In this document: piece by piece, positions 42,901 through 54,900 of the stretch
Numbering within the stretch: position 1 is the first letter of the stretch
Layout of the letters: each line of letters opens with the position of its first letter
Position numbers and translations under genes: made by a program
Origin: Cinclus cinclus
Lineage: Eukaryota; Chordata; Aves; Passeriformes; Cinclidae
DNA length: 64,000 bases
NCBI RefSeq assembly: GCF_963662255.1
Contig: NC_085059.1
Coordinates: 10,821,234-10,885,233 of the forward strand
Reading direction: 5' to 3'
Notes under the pieces: generated by a model
Told to the model about the DNA's origin: nothing
Database searches by the model: none
What the model saw: only the letters and a program-made list of their open reading frames with translations

Positions 42901-45900
42901 TTGACTGGTAGATTGTCCTTATATTTTCAAAGGGCTTTATCCCTTGCTCTCTGTATGCTTCAAGTTAGCGTATGTTCATGGTGACGGCTTGGATGAATCC
43001 AAGCTTCTGTTCTGGAATAAACTGGACCAGTGTGACTTGGAGCCTGAAACTTGTGTTGTAATTTTGGCTGAATGCTGTAGGTGACCGCTTTAGCAGTGTG
43101 TTTTACAAGTGGAAAGTAATGCATGCGGTGGTTTCATGCTCAGTGGTTGTGTTCCCTCCCAGTGCTACATCTGGAGCTGGATGTCTGAAGGATCACATGT
43201 TTGTGAGTAATGTTAGGAAAAATGCAAAGCTCAGTTGCAGCAGTGAATCTGCAGTGTGGTTGTGTTGGGCTTCCAGAATCAGCCAAGAGCAGAATTTGTC
43301 TCTGAGGACTTGAAAAATTTTGTGTTTGTGGTATTAGATAGAGAGCCTTAATCTGTAAAATATCTGCTGGAGGAGAAAAGTTATGCCCATTAAAAACAAG
43401 AAATAATTTTATTAATTGGTAATTGGTTTGCTAATGCACTAGCTACTCCACCTTACAGTGAGTAGTAGCAGAATCCATATATGGGAGATATTAAAATATA
43501 GGAAATATATTTGCACAGAATTCATGCGATTCTGTTGTGCCTAAGGAATATGACCATAAACACTACATTCAATCATTAATATGCCCAAATATGTTCTGCT
43601 TCATAGACATATGAGTGATTATTTGTAGTCTTTGTATTGAAAAGAATTTGTTTATTTTTACAACAATGCATGGTTAACTTAGTGCTTAGTGCTCAACCAA
43701 AGCTTTTACTTGAGTTGATTCTATACATTTGTATAAACAATATTTTTCTTCTCTGAAATGGATAGCTTCTGGAGATACTATTAATCACAATACAGTATGT
43801 TGCAGAGTAATTTGTTCAAACGTGAATTGTGGCATTAAATACTTCATGAACTACATATAGAATATTAACAGCGCGTCTATGTGAGATGTATCTGCAAGAA
43901 CAGTGTGCTTGTAATAAAGTTTTTTGTCTTTTCTAATTTCATAGCTCTTATCAAGCAATTAAACCTTTGGACTTTAACAGTTTGGCTGTATGTAAAAACT
44001 TTTTAGATTTTAACAGTCTTGTCTGATGCTTTTGTGTTGATAATCCGGGTATCTTCCAGCTCTTGTATATTAACTGTCTTTAGAACTCTGGCCTTGAAAG
44101 AACCCGTTTTGCACAGGTGGAGGATTCTACAGTGCTGCCAGTCTTAGTAACAACAATCCTGGCTGTAGGTACCCCCTCCCTGCCCACATCAACAACCCAG
44201 CCCTGTGGCTGGCTGTACCCAGGTGTGGACCTGCAGCAGCCCCTGCTGATAGCAGTCAGCTTCAGGCATGTGAATGATCTATCACACACTGCTGATCCTG
44301 CTCTGTTTCTCCAGGATCATTCCACAACATCCTCAGTAGTTACTTTGGTCTAAAATGAGTAAAATATGTCACAGAAACAATCACATTTCCTTTACTCTGG
44401 GCACTGATCATACCCTGCACATTCATGATGTTTCATGCCCCTCCAGATTTGAGTGTGCCTCACTGTCAGCACCTTCACATGTTTTTTCCCTTGCTCCACC
44501 TAAAATGTCAGCAAAACATACAATTTGTAATAGTACCAGAAACCTTCTGCTCTTTCAGTTTGTGTGCTACAGAGCTGGGAAGAAATGGGAGCCAAATTAC
44601 AGTTCTCTTCCATCTGTTTTAGTTGATCGATGAAGAAACTTTGAATGCAATTCAGCTCTGACTTTAGATTCTGGCTTTGTGCCTGTTTAAACCAGAGCAG
44701 TATCTTCACTCCAGTTCCTGTGTCATTTCCCACTCAAAGAGAGAGAAGATAAATTGTTTAAGCACTGAGCATAGGAACTGTTGTTTTACTATATGCCTTC
44801 TTACTCTGTTTTATTTTAGCCTCAGGAGCTATCAAAATGGTGGCTCACACAGTGTAGTGCTTGGCCTTGCATGCCCCTCAGTAACCTCTAAACATTTTGA
44901 TTGATTTCTGTCTTGTCTGGTGGAGAATGTGAGAACAGAAGCTGAGTTTCTCTAACTTTAGTGAAAATGCTGTGGGTGCTGTTGGGTGTCTCCTGCTCAT
45001 TAGTACCTGTGAAGCTCTGAGCTGTCTTTTGCTTTGTACATTCCTGTTTCCAATGGCTATGTCCCTGGGACCAGCCAGAGTATGGGCATATTGGAGAAAG
45101 ACAGTAGTCATGTGGTTCCATAGTTTGCCCTGCATGGTTTGCAGGGAACAGCTGTAATGTGACCTCCAGAAAGGCCAGTAGTCCTGGACTACTGTGAATA
45201 CAAGAATATCAAACCCTCTGTTAGCTAAATTATTCTGCTTTCTGAGTGGTATTAAAGCACACGCTGTCTCCTACATACCCGCATTTCACTTGTCTCATGC
45301 ATGTCCAAGGTTTAAATCAGGTCTCCAAAGACTGTGTGCTCAGCACTTAGTTTGTCATGTTTGTGGGTAATTATGGAAGACTTCAGTTGGGCAGAGGGAA
45401 GCATATCACATGTGAGCAATTAAATGGAAAATGAATGAGATTCTTGACGAGTATTTTTGCACTCTCCTTGCGCTGCCCCTGTCAAGCCTTGCCTAGAAAA
45501 TGTTCTTGCCATTTGGAGAGTTGTCTGAGTGGTTTGTTTACTCCTTTTCATGAAATTTAATACCAGAAATTTGTAGTGAAAAACTGTGCTAGTTCAGGTG
45601 TTAATGAAGAATGGATGCAGATGATAAGCTGTGTGGTTGGGGGTGCAGGGAACAGGCTGTAGATCTTGGTGGGAGCATGTGCTTCTTCTCAGAAGCTTGT
45701 TCTAGTTGAGTGATGTTATCTGAGAAGCTGTTAGGGAAAAAGTCTGCCAGAATTTTCTTGTTCCTACAGGAAAAGTGACAGTATTACCCCTTAAGACAGA
45801 GTTAAAGAAATGCCTTAAATGTCAGGATAGTGAATTGGCTTACAGTGCTAACTGTGTTTCTATTTAAAGGCAGCCCAAACTCTGACATAGAACTTAAATA

Positions 45901-48900
45901 GTCAGACAGAAAAAAGTGGTTGGTTTTTTCGGTACTTAAACGTGTTTCAGCTGCTGTGAGTTACTGGAAATTACTGTACTTGCTCAGTAGAAAAGGAAAT
46001 TGTTCTACGGACAGCATGGAGTACTAAGAAGCTGTGAAAATGAGCATGATGGTTTCTTAACTAGGTATATTTACTAGTCATACAAGAGATACTAATCATG
46101 AACTGCTCATACTGTTGTATTTTTTTTTACCAAAACAGACATAGTAAATAAGTGTAGAAGTAAAAAAAAACAAAAATCAAAGCAACTTTAATTTCTTTTG
46201 AGACTATAACAGAATTTTATCTTTGTATAAAGAAATATTTATCAAACTTTTTTCAGATAAGTGAAAATATCACTTCATAATAAGACTAATTTATTTTACT
46301 TTCTTTAAATTTTAGTAGGGTGTTTTTTTCATAGTATCTTTTCTGAAGTTATCAACAAATTAATAATTTTGGTTTGCCTGAATGTGTAGCTACTTTAAAA
46401 TGTGTCATCAGATTTTCTTTTTCAATTGAAGAATGTTCAGAAACTGCTAGGTAGCTTATGTTTGTGTGTTCTGTTGGGCTTTTTCTCACATTGGAGGGGG
46501 CAGAAAATAAGACCGGGTGTTATGGGATTTTGTTTATTTGTTTGTGATTTTGTTGGGTTTTTCTCCACCTGGGTTTAGTATATACTCATTTAAACACTGG
46601 TATTTTCTATTAGTAGCTGTCAGGACAAATCAGTTGAATTGCACTCAGGAGGTGACATTAGTCTATGCCCACACTGGAGAAAAAATCCTATGCAAGATTA
46701 TGCAAAATTCAGTTATAGCAATTGTTCTCATCTGTATGGGTAGAGAAGACAGAGGAGAAGAAAATTTATTTGGAACGGGGAGTTTGAGAAGAAACTGTTT
46801 TTTATATAAAAATTAAAATAAAGAGAAACTTAAATATTAAGGCTAGTACCAAGTGGCCCAGTTCTCTGAAGTCTTCAGCATCCCCACTGGGGTTTGAAAG
46901 CTTTCAATGCCAAAGCCTTGAGCTTTGCTAAAGCATATTCATGCTGGAAGAAAAGATCGCAAGAGCAGGAAAGACCTCACTGTTAGATCTGTGTCACGTA
47001 CATATATATTTGTCTGTGTCAGACAAAATACATGTATCTGTGTATTTGAAAATATACCCAGGTGCCTTCATTTGCTATCATGGCTCTGAGTGTGCAACCT
47101 GTCTCAACTCCCAGTAATCAGGATACCACAAAGCAGAAACTTGCCTGCCTTGCTCAGCTGTTGTCTATGGGAGAAGGACTTTGGTGTTTCCCCCAGCAGT
47201 GAGACAGGTAAATTCATTTCTTGTTTACAGTGTGTAGACAAGCTTAAATTGTTATGATGTAACACTGGGCAGACTCCTTTGCTTCTTAGATCAGAACCAG
47301 ATTTTTGTGATTTTGGCAGCTAATAGATGCTGTATAAATATAAGCATTTTGGAGTTGCTCTGTGTTCAGAAGGTTACAAAGGTATGTGTGCAAGTGTAGT
47401 TGGAAGCAGTTGTATGATGCTGCTGTGATTACATATATACATTTTACAGGATATAATGGTTTTGTGGGCACAGTGGTATTCAATCAAAGGTTGGACTTGA
47501 TGATCTTGGAGGACTTTTCCAACCTTAGTGATTGTGATACATTTTGCTTGGGATTGTTCTTGTATTGTTCTCCCTCATTGTCACTGTCCCTGTTCAGTGC
47601 TCTGCTTTGGGAACTTGTGTTTACACACTTGCACTCACACACAGAAAAGAAGAGAGTTAAAGCCCATTTCACTTTCCATTCTATTCTTCTGCTCTCTTCT
47701 TCTCTGCTGTCCTGTCTGAGGCTTGCAGTGCTGCCTCTCCTCTTTGAAGGGTTCCCCTGGGTGCTGTGCTGTCCCTTCCTACTCCTGCCACAAGTGGGGT
47801 GCATCCTGTTAGGATTACTGTTGTCACATAAAGCGATGTGCATGAGCAGGAGAAGGGGAAAGAGAAATGCAAAGCAAAGGGAGCAATTACTTTGCCAAGA
47901 GCTCCTTTGGAAAGACCATGAAAAATCAACCCAACAAAACAAGCCAGTCCAAAATGTCCTGCTGGCATTGACATCTATTGCTGTCCAGCACGTGAGCCTT
48001 TCTTTACTCTTTATGCAATGGAATAAATAGCTTTGTGTGTCGCTGTGGCTGGTTCACTGCAGGTTACCTGCAGCACTGGGCTTCTTCGTGTTCCACATTT
48101 TAAGGATGCTCGTGTGGACAGACCGAAATCTCCTGGCAAGCTGTGGTGGCTGGGAGTGTCTGGAATTACGTTTGCATCAATTCTGTTACTACCAGCTAAG
48201 AGGGGTTTATTGAACATACACTAAATATACATCTATATCTTGATTAAGTACAGCCTCTCCCAGTAGAACAACGTAGGTTTTATCAAGTGATTCTGTTGAT
48301 TCTGTCAGGCAGAGCTGGTTTGGACTGTGTGTTCCGGCTCAGCTCTGTGATAAGGAAGGTGTGTGTGTGGAGTTTCGGTGCTGATACCCAGGGAGGGCAC
48401 ACTGAGCTGAACCTGCAGTTTTCCTTATCAGAGACAAAGATTTTAGCAGTAAGAAAAGCTCTGGAGCATGTAAGGGCTATGTTCAGCTAATGCTCAAAGC
48501 TGCCAGGTATCTGTCATGTGGGGTTCTCAGTAATACTTGACCAGTTCAGTCTTTCTGCTGTGGAAAATCCTGCTAGATGGGTAGCTGTGTTGAAGATCTT
48601 GGGCAATAGCTAAGGCAATGGCCTATACTGTATTTTCTATTCCTACCATTCTTGGAAACCCAAAACTGTGGGTGTGTAGTGAGACTTAGAAAACTGAAAG
48701 GGATGGCAGAAAGCCTGAGGGTACAGATCTCCTTGTGGCAGTGAGCAAAGCACAATGGAGCAAACCCAGTAAAGCACTTCGTTAAGCTTGGTTTAAAGGT
48801 TGAGCAGGCCTTAGCTGATAGCTAAATGCGTTTTCACATGTTCTGGAACCAAAGCATTTAGGACCTCACAGTTAAGGTGCATTTACTTAAAGGTGCCAGG

Positions 48901-51900
48901 CCACCCCAATATTCTGATAATCTGTATTTTTTTCCCAATATTAATGAAGGTATGGCTTGTTCAAGCATCTGATTTTTATTTGTCCTTATGAGTTACATGG
49001 AAGTGAAGTCAACCAATGTCTTTAGTGTCTACTCTATATAAATCTACCTTAAATAGTCTCAGGTCACCTTTACATGCTTAATTTGGAAAACAGTTGAGCA
49101 GCGTGACTCTTGCCTTGAAGAATTAAGCAGTCTAGGCTGTTCACAGTAGTCTTGGGGCTCTTGCAGTATCTGCACAAATCAAGATCTCATCCCTTCTGCA
49201 AGTTAAGTAGGGGCCTGTTTGACTTGTAGAGCCAGTAAGGGAGCGATGTTTAGTGCATGGGTTGGAGCCAAGTTAGAGGAGTCTTCCCTCCTGAAAAGCA
49301 GCTGTAGTATAGATCCAGTACATCTAGATATTCATTAGTGTTATTTGGCAAATCAATGAAATCATTCCTAATTGTTTCTGGTTCAGAGCCTGGCAGTGGT
49401 CTTGAAATGCAGTGTACTTTACTGTTAAGGGTTTTGAGGGTTATCTAAAGGGATGGGTTAAAGTCTTCTGGACTTATGGCAGCAGGAAACCACTCTGTGT
49501 GCAGAAAGATTGCAGAATTGGGCCACATGAGACATTTGAAGGTGTTGGATGATGCTTAGATGGCAAGTGACCAACACTGGTGTCAGGCAGTTGTTGATTC
49601 ATGGAGAGTATCTATCACTAGGACTTGTGGCATGTTGATATTAATGGGCATCACATATGGATAGGGCAGCCTGGGATTTGATTCCACAGATATGAATTTG
49701 TTATATTTGCTTGTATAATCACCCTCTGTCTTGCGTTTGCAGTTGTTCCTGTGATGGGGTTTTGGTGAAAGCTGATGGGGGCAATAAGACTGAATCAGCA
49801 CTGTGCTTAGGCGTGTGCTCTAAGTCTGTAAGTAGTTTGACTGCTCCCAATGGACCCACTGCTGTGCTTAGCACTAGGGATGTGTTTTAAATAAGTTTTA
49901 AAATCTACACAAATTACGAGGGTGAGACTACAAGCACACAGTGTTAAAAATCAAAGATTTAGGGGGTTGTATTCTTCAGGAAAAATCTTTTAGCATTTAA
50001 TACATTTCAGTGACCTACTGAACTTAAATATCACCTTGATTGGAAAAATGTTTGTCATCTATTAATTTTATGTCACTGTCTTGGTAAATGACCTGGTAAC
50101 ATAGCAAGCTAAAGTTCACTGTAGTCCTCTACAACTTAGGCTTTGGCCTGAGAGCAGCATCTCAGGATTATCCCTACATCAAACCTTGTTTGAACTGGCT
50201 ACATATAAATAATTGTCTGCCAGCTTTTTGTGTTACAAACATACACAGTTTGTGAAATTGGTTTACCATGTCCTGAAAATTTCTTTGATATTTTTAAAGC
50301 CTGTTACTATGGGAACCAGACCCCATAACAGAAAAGCTTTTTGGTGCTAAGGAGGCCAAGAAATTCACTTAATAACAGGAATAAAGCCACAAAAAATAGC
50401 CTGTATTCTTTTTCCAAAATCAAACAAACCCCAGAAGAAAGCCTGATATCCTGAAGCATCTTGGACCTAGATTATCAGACGGAAGGGGGGCACTGCTCTC
50501 AGGCCTTCAGAATCTGGCCAGGGAGCTCACCCTGTGGATGCCTGCACTGGTCCTGGCCCTTATAGGCAAGAATAATCAGGAAATTCACAAGCATTTTTCT
50601 CTGAAATAGTTTATATATTTTTTTTTTACTTTTTTTTCAGTATGGAAAGGTTGAAATGGTGTGATGGATTTGTTTATGGGCAAGAAAACACAAGTTTTGC
50701 TTCTCAGAACTGGATGTCTCCTTTGTGCTTTGCTAATACAGAAACTGGCAGAACAGGCATTACTTTGACGTTGGGGCTTGCAGCCCTGTTTCCTCGTGTC
50801 TCATGACTTAGTGAATCAACACCTAATTAAACAGTCACATGAGGGACGGAGTAGAATGCTGTTCAAGCACTGATCCCTGTGAATCTTCAGAGAATAGCTA
50901 CTTATCTCTGTCTTCCTCCTTTTTAAAGGCACCCTGAACAGCTGCAGCTCTGCTCTTTTTTTATTTTTATTTGTTTCTAATTTCCTGGCCCCCCCCCCCC
51001 CCCCGAGAAAAGAATAGCACATAGACCTCAGCTAAAGCAACACGCCTATGCAGATAAATGATATCTAGGGTAGGGGAAAATGTAACTGAGAATGTGAATG
51101 TTGGGCAAGGAAGTTGGGAGTGTTCTGTGGGCTTTCTTGGTATGTTTAATATTAGCTGTAATTTTACCACTTGTAGCTTGTTACGAAGGTCCATAACAAT
51201 TGTGAGTGACAAATACTTGTGTAGAGATTTATTAGGCTCTCAATGATCACTCGGTCATAAGTGCAGCCACCTTAATCAATTACAGGACTGTGGCCTACAG
51301 CCAAAGAATGCTCCAAGCCCCATGCTGCCTTGCCTGTGCCTGATGACTTTCACCACCAAGACCATATTTTTTCCCCTTATAAAACTCACAAAACAAACAT
51401 TAATTACATGTTTTAATCAGCATAAGCAGTTGTCTCCCTGCACCCCGACACAGCAGAGGCTCCCAGGTCTCACGCAGGGCTGTGCAGCAGGTGTCAGTGT
51501 CTGCAGCCAGAGGTTTTGTGGCTGTCGTGCTGGCACGGGAGGTACCAGTGGTTTGGGTGCTCCATGGAGTGGCATTTCCAGGCTGGAGGTATCCTGGCTG
51601 CCTGCTGCCAGGTCAGGGGGTTTCAAGGTACAAAAAGCAGGGTCTGGGCAGATGCCCTGGCAGGGATGCACTGTCTCCTGGCACCCTGGGCACAGCATCA
51701 CCCACCCTGGTACAACTCACAGATTAAAAAACATGACATTAAAAAATTGCAGCTGTTTGCATTCTAGTCTTTTAGCCTTTTAAAATGTGTTTTTTAGATG
51801 TATCTCTCTGATTTAAAATGAAGCTTATTTAGATGTGCTTGCTTGGTGCAAGAATCAGCTGACATGTCAGGCATAGCTAGAGCACACTGCCAGTTCAGTT

Positions 51901-54900
51901 ATGCACCTTGCAGCTTTTTTCTTTTAATGTCTCCTGAAGTAATATATTGAAAATCTCAGTTTTCAGTGGTGCAAAAAGAATAAAACTGCCATACTCCTTA
52001 TGGCTTCTGGGAAGTACTTGAAAATAAAAGCCTTAAAGATACTTTAAGATGAAGATAAATGCAGGGAATTCAATATTTGTCTATTAAAAATTGAAAATGG
52101 TAGGAGTATTCAGCCAAAGTACCCTTATTCCATCAGGAGCCTTTCAAAAGTTTATTGTTAATATTAGGTTCGATAACAGTAGTGGAACCTTAGCGATTCC
52201 TCTAAGATGTCTTCATTTTAATGACAAGAGAGGTCTTGTAGTCAACCTTGACTCTTGTTTGTCTGTTATCTTCAGTGTTTCATCTATTAATATTCACAGT
52301 TTCCAAATAAAAAGCATCAATTCACCATTAAGTTCCCTAAGCAAATTCTGCAATTGATAAATCTGAGGTAGTGAGCTTGATTTTGTTTTGTCAAGTTAGT
52401 TTTGTATGTGGATTTAAGGATTGTTGAACCTATTGCGACATCTCCAGAACTACACAGCGTAAAGGAGGGAACAGAGACTGCCCCCCACAGACCTCCTCTG
52501 TTGCATTACATAATTCTGGATGATTTTAGGAGAGTCTTTATTTCCAACAGCTATGCTACTTCCAGCTATGTTCATCAAAAGCAATTTGTATTAGAACGTT
52601 TTTCTCCCCAACTTTTCATTAAACGCACACAATACTGAGTTATTTACACTTTATTTTTAATAGCTACAGCAGAAGAGTCTGCTCTGCCCACCCAAGTGTA
52701 CACAATGAAGTAGCTGTTTGGCAGGGGGAAAATGCCCTGTTGTCTTGCAGTACCAGTTGGTATTATGGAGGTTTGTTCGATGTCTTGTAGTAGATTGCGA
52801 TTAGAAATGTGATGCAAAATGAGCACAAATGTTTCAGTAGCCTAACCATGCATCAGATTTTTACTTTGATAGTTATTTTTATTTTCAGCATTTTTATCAT
52901 GACGTGAAAGATTACAACAGTGGATAATAAATCTGCTGAGATCTCCAAGTTCTTAAAAGAGAGAGAATTGTTTTGTGTCCTACCCTCCAAGAATGCTTAT
53001 AAGCAGATTTGTAGTTACTGATGCTCCTTTACAATGCTGGTAGAGACAGTTTATTCCAGTTGTGAGGCCTTGTGCTGGTATTGAGAATCCTTTGTATGGA
53101 CAGTTTATAAACTTTTTTTTTTTTAATCTTGTATCAAAAGCACTTTTTTTCAGCATTTTACAATCTTGTTTCCTTTAAAGAATAGAGGGCCCAGGTTTTG
53201 AAACTCCTGAGGGCTGTTTGCTGTGATCTTTCTCATCATTTGGGCTCTTGCTGACCTTTGGCTGGGCTTATGTTTGTGTGTGCAGGTTTGTGTGTGTGCT
53301 CCAGGTATATATGGAAGGTTCATGCTTTAACATTTCCACTCTTCCTCTCCAGCAGTGAGGAAGGGATACAAAAATGCACAGAAAGCACATTTTTTTAGAA
53401 GTCTAGCTCAGTGGTAATCTAATAAGGCAAGTATTTTGTAGAGAAATGGTATCCAAGTATTTCTAGGCAGATTTCAAATAAAATCCTAATTGGTTTTCTC
53501 TCTTTTTGTCTAGTGTGGCTTCCAGCTCCTACCTTCATGCATTACTAAGCAATAAACATGTCTTGGCTCACTCACTGGCTCTTTGTAGTGTGCGTTTACA
53601 ACATGTGTGATGAAAACCTTCCTTCAGAAGAAAGATAGAAAAAACTTGTTAAGGCAGTGAAGAACAAAAATTAATAATTTCATTGCTCCTTAGCCTGTGG
53701 TTGGAGCAAGCTCTCTTGTCTGGTTGGTTTAAAATCAGATTATTTATACCCAAAAGGTGCATATAAGCCTTTGCAGTAGTTTTAAGCATTTCCACATCTC
53801 CCTTTGGATAGAGTGAAGAAACTGATTATTTTTGGTGCTGTTTGGTTTTGAGGGTTGTTTTGGCATCTGTGTGTTTAAGAGCATGCCCCAGTCCGGCGGG
53901 GGGAGTTTGCAGAAGGTCCATTGAGCTCTGGGTTGCTGGGTGTGGTTGAACTCTATCACCTACCTCTTTCACATCTGCAGCTGGGTAGTTGTGGATGGAT
54001 AGTAGCATGGATACTGAAATATCTCTCTGGCAGGTGATAGGCTATGGAGATTTTGGATAACTTTATTTTTTAAACTTGAGTGTTTTTCTGAAGCAGGGTA
54101 ATATTACCAGCTTTGTTTTTCAAGCTCAAATTTTAGACACAAAAAAAAAGAGGAAAGCCTTCACCCTTTCAAAGAGAGGCCTGGATATACACCTAGAGAA
54201 GAGGATGGTGCATATCTCATGTTAAAGATGCTCCAGTGTTTTCTTGGATATGGGAGTGGTGACAGTGTATATAAACAAACACTGAGTATCTGAATTCCCT
54301 TCCTTAAGCAATAAATATTCACTGATTTGGCTAAAGCGCTGTTTACTCTGTACAATTTGAGTCTGTCTCTATTTGCAGAGAAATTCCTTCCAATATTTTT
54401 CCTGGTCAGTTGATGGATGGAGGCTGGGTCAGCTTTCAAAGCACTTCTAATATGCATCAGGTTACCCTGAGGTAAAGTAGAAACCTTAGATGTTACTCCT
54501 GTAAATAAATGTTTACATAATACATGGCACTTCTCAGCATTGCTTGTCTTAGAAAAAAAGGTCACTTTTGACATCAGTAACCTTTAGAGAGTGGTGTCTT
54601 TGCCACACAGGTAAAGGAAATTACTGTGCACTGCGCATTTCCTTCACTAGATCAAGAAGGTAGGTAGGAGTGGTCAAATGTTACTGATTTATCTTGTAAA
54701 GCTTGGCATTTTAAGCTTTAAAGACAAGGTTTGGGCTTAAGGCATGGGTCCTGAAACCAGCATATGCCCAGTTTTGCTCCATTTAATTCCCTGACACTAG
54801 TCATGTATGAAAAGCCAAGTCTGTAATGTATGTGTTTGTGTCATCAGGCCTCAGTTCTTCATTTCTAAATGAGAAACTTCCTGTAAAGTATGGTAACAAA

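Noticed and set aside
47362..48030. 222-codon open frame on the + strand with long antisense frames over it
   Set aside because: It starts at GTG, not ATG, reads through a CR1 fragment (47481-47541), and is Leu/Ser-rich low-complexity translation. There is no splice or promoter support.
51322..51783. 153-codon open frame in FNIP1 intron 1
   Set aside because: Overlapping frames on both strands in a locally GC-richer patch; no recognisable domain and no splice context.
52165..52180. GGTTCGATAAC as a tRNA B-box
   Set aside because: There is no matching A-box, acceptor stem or anticodon arm around it.
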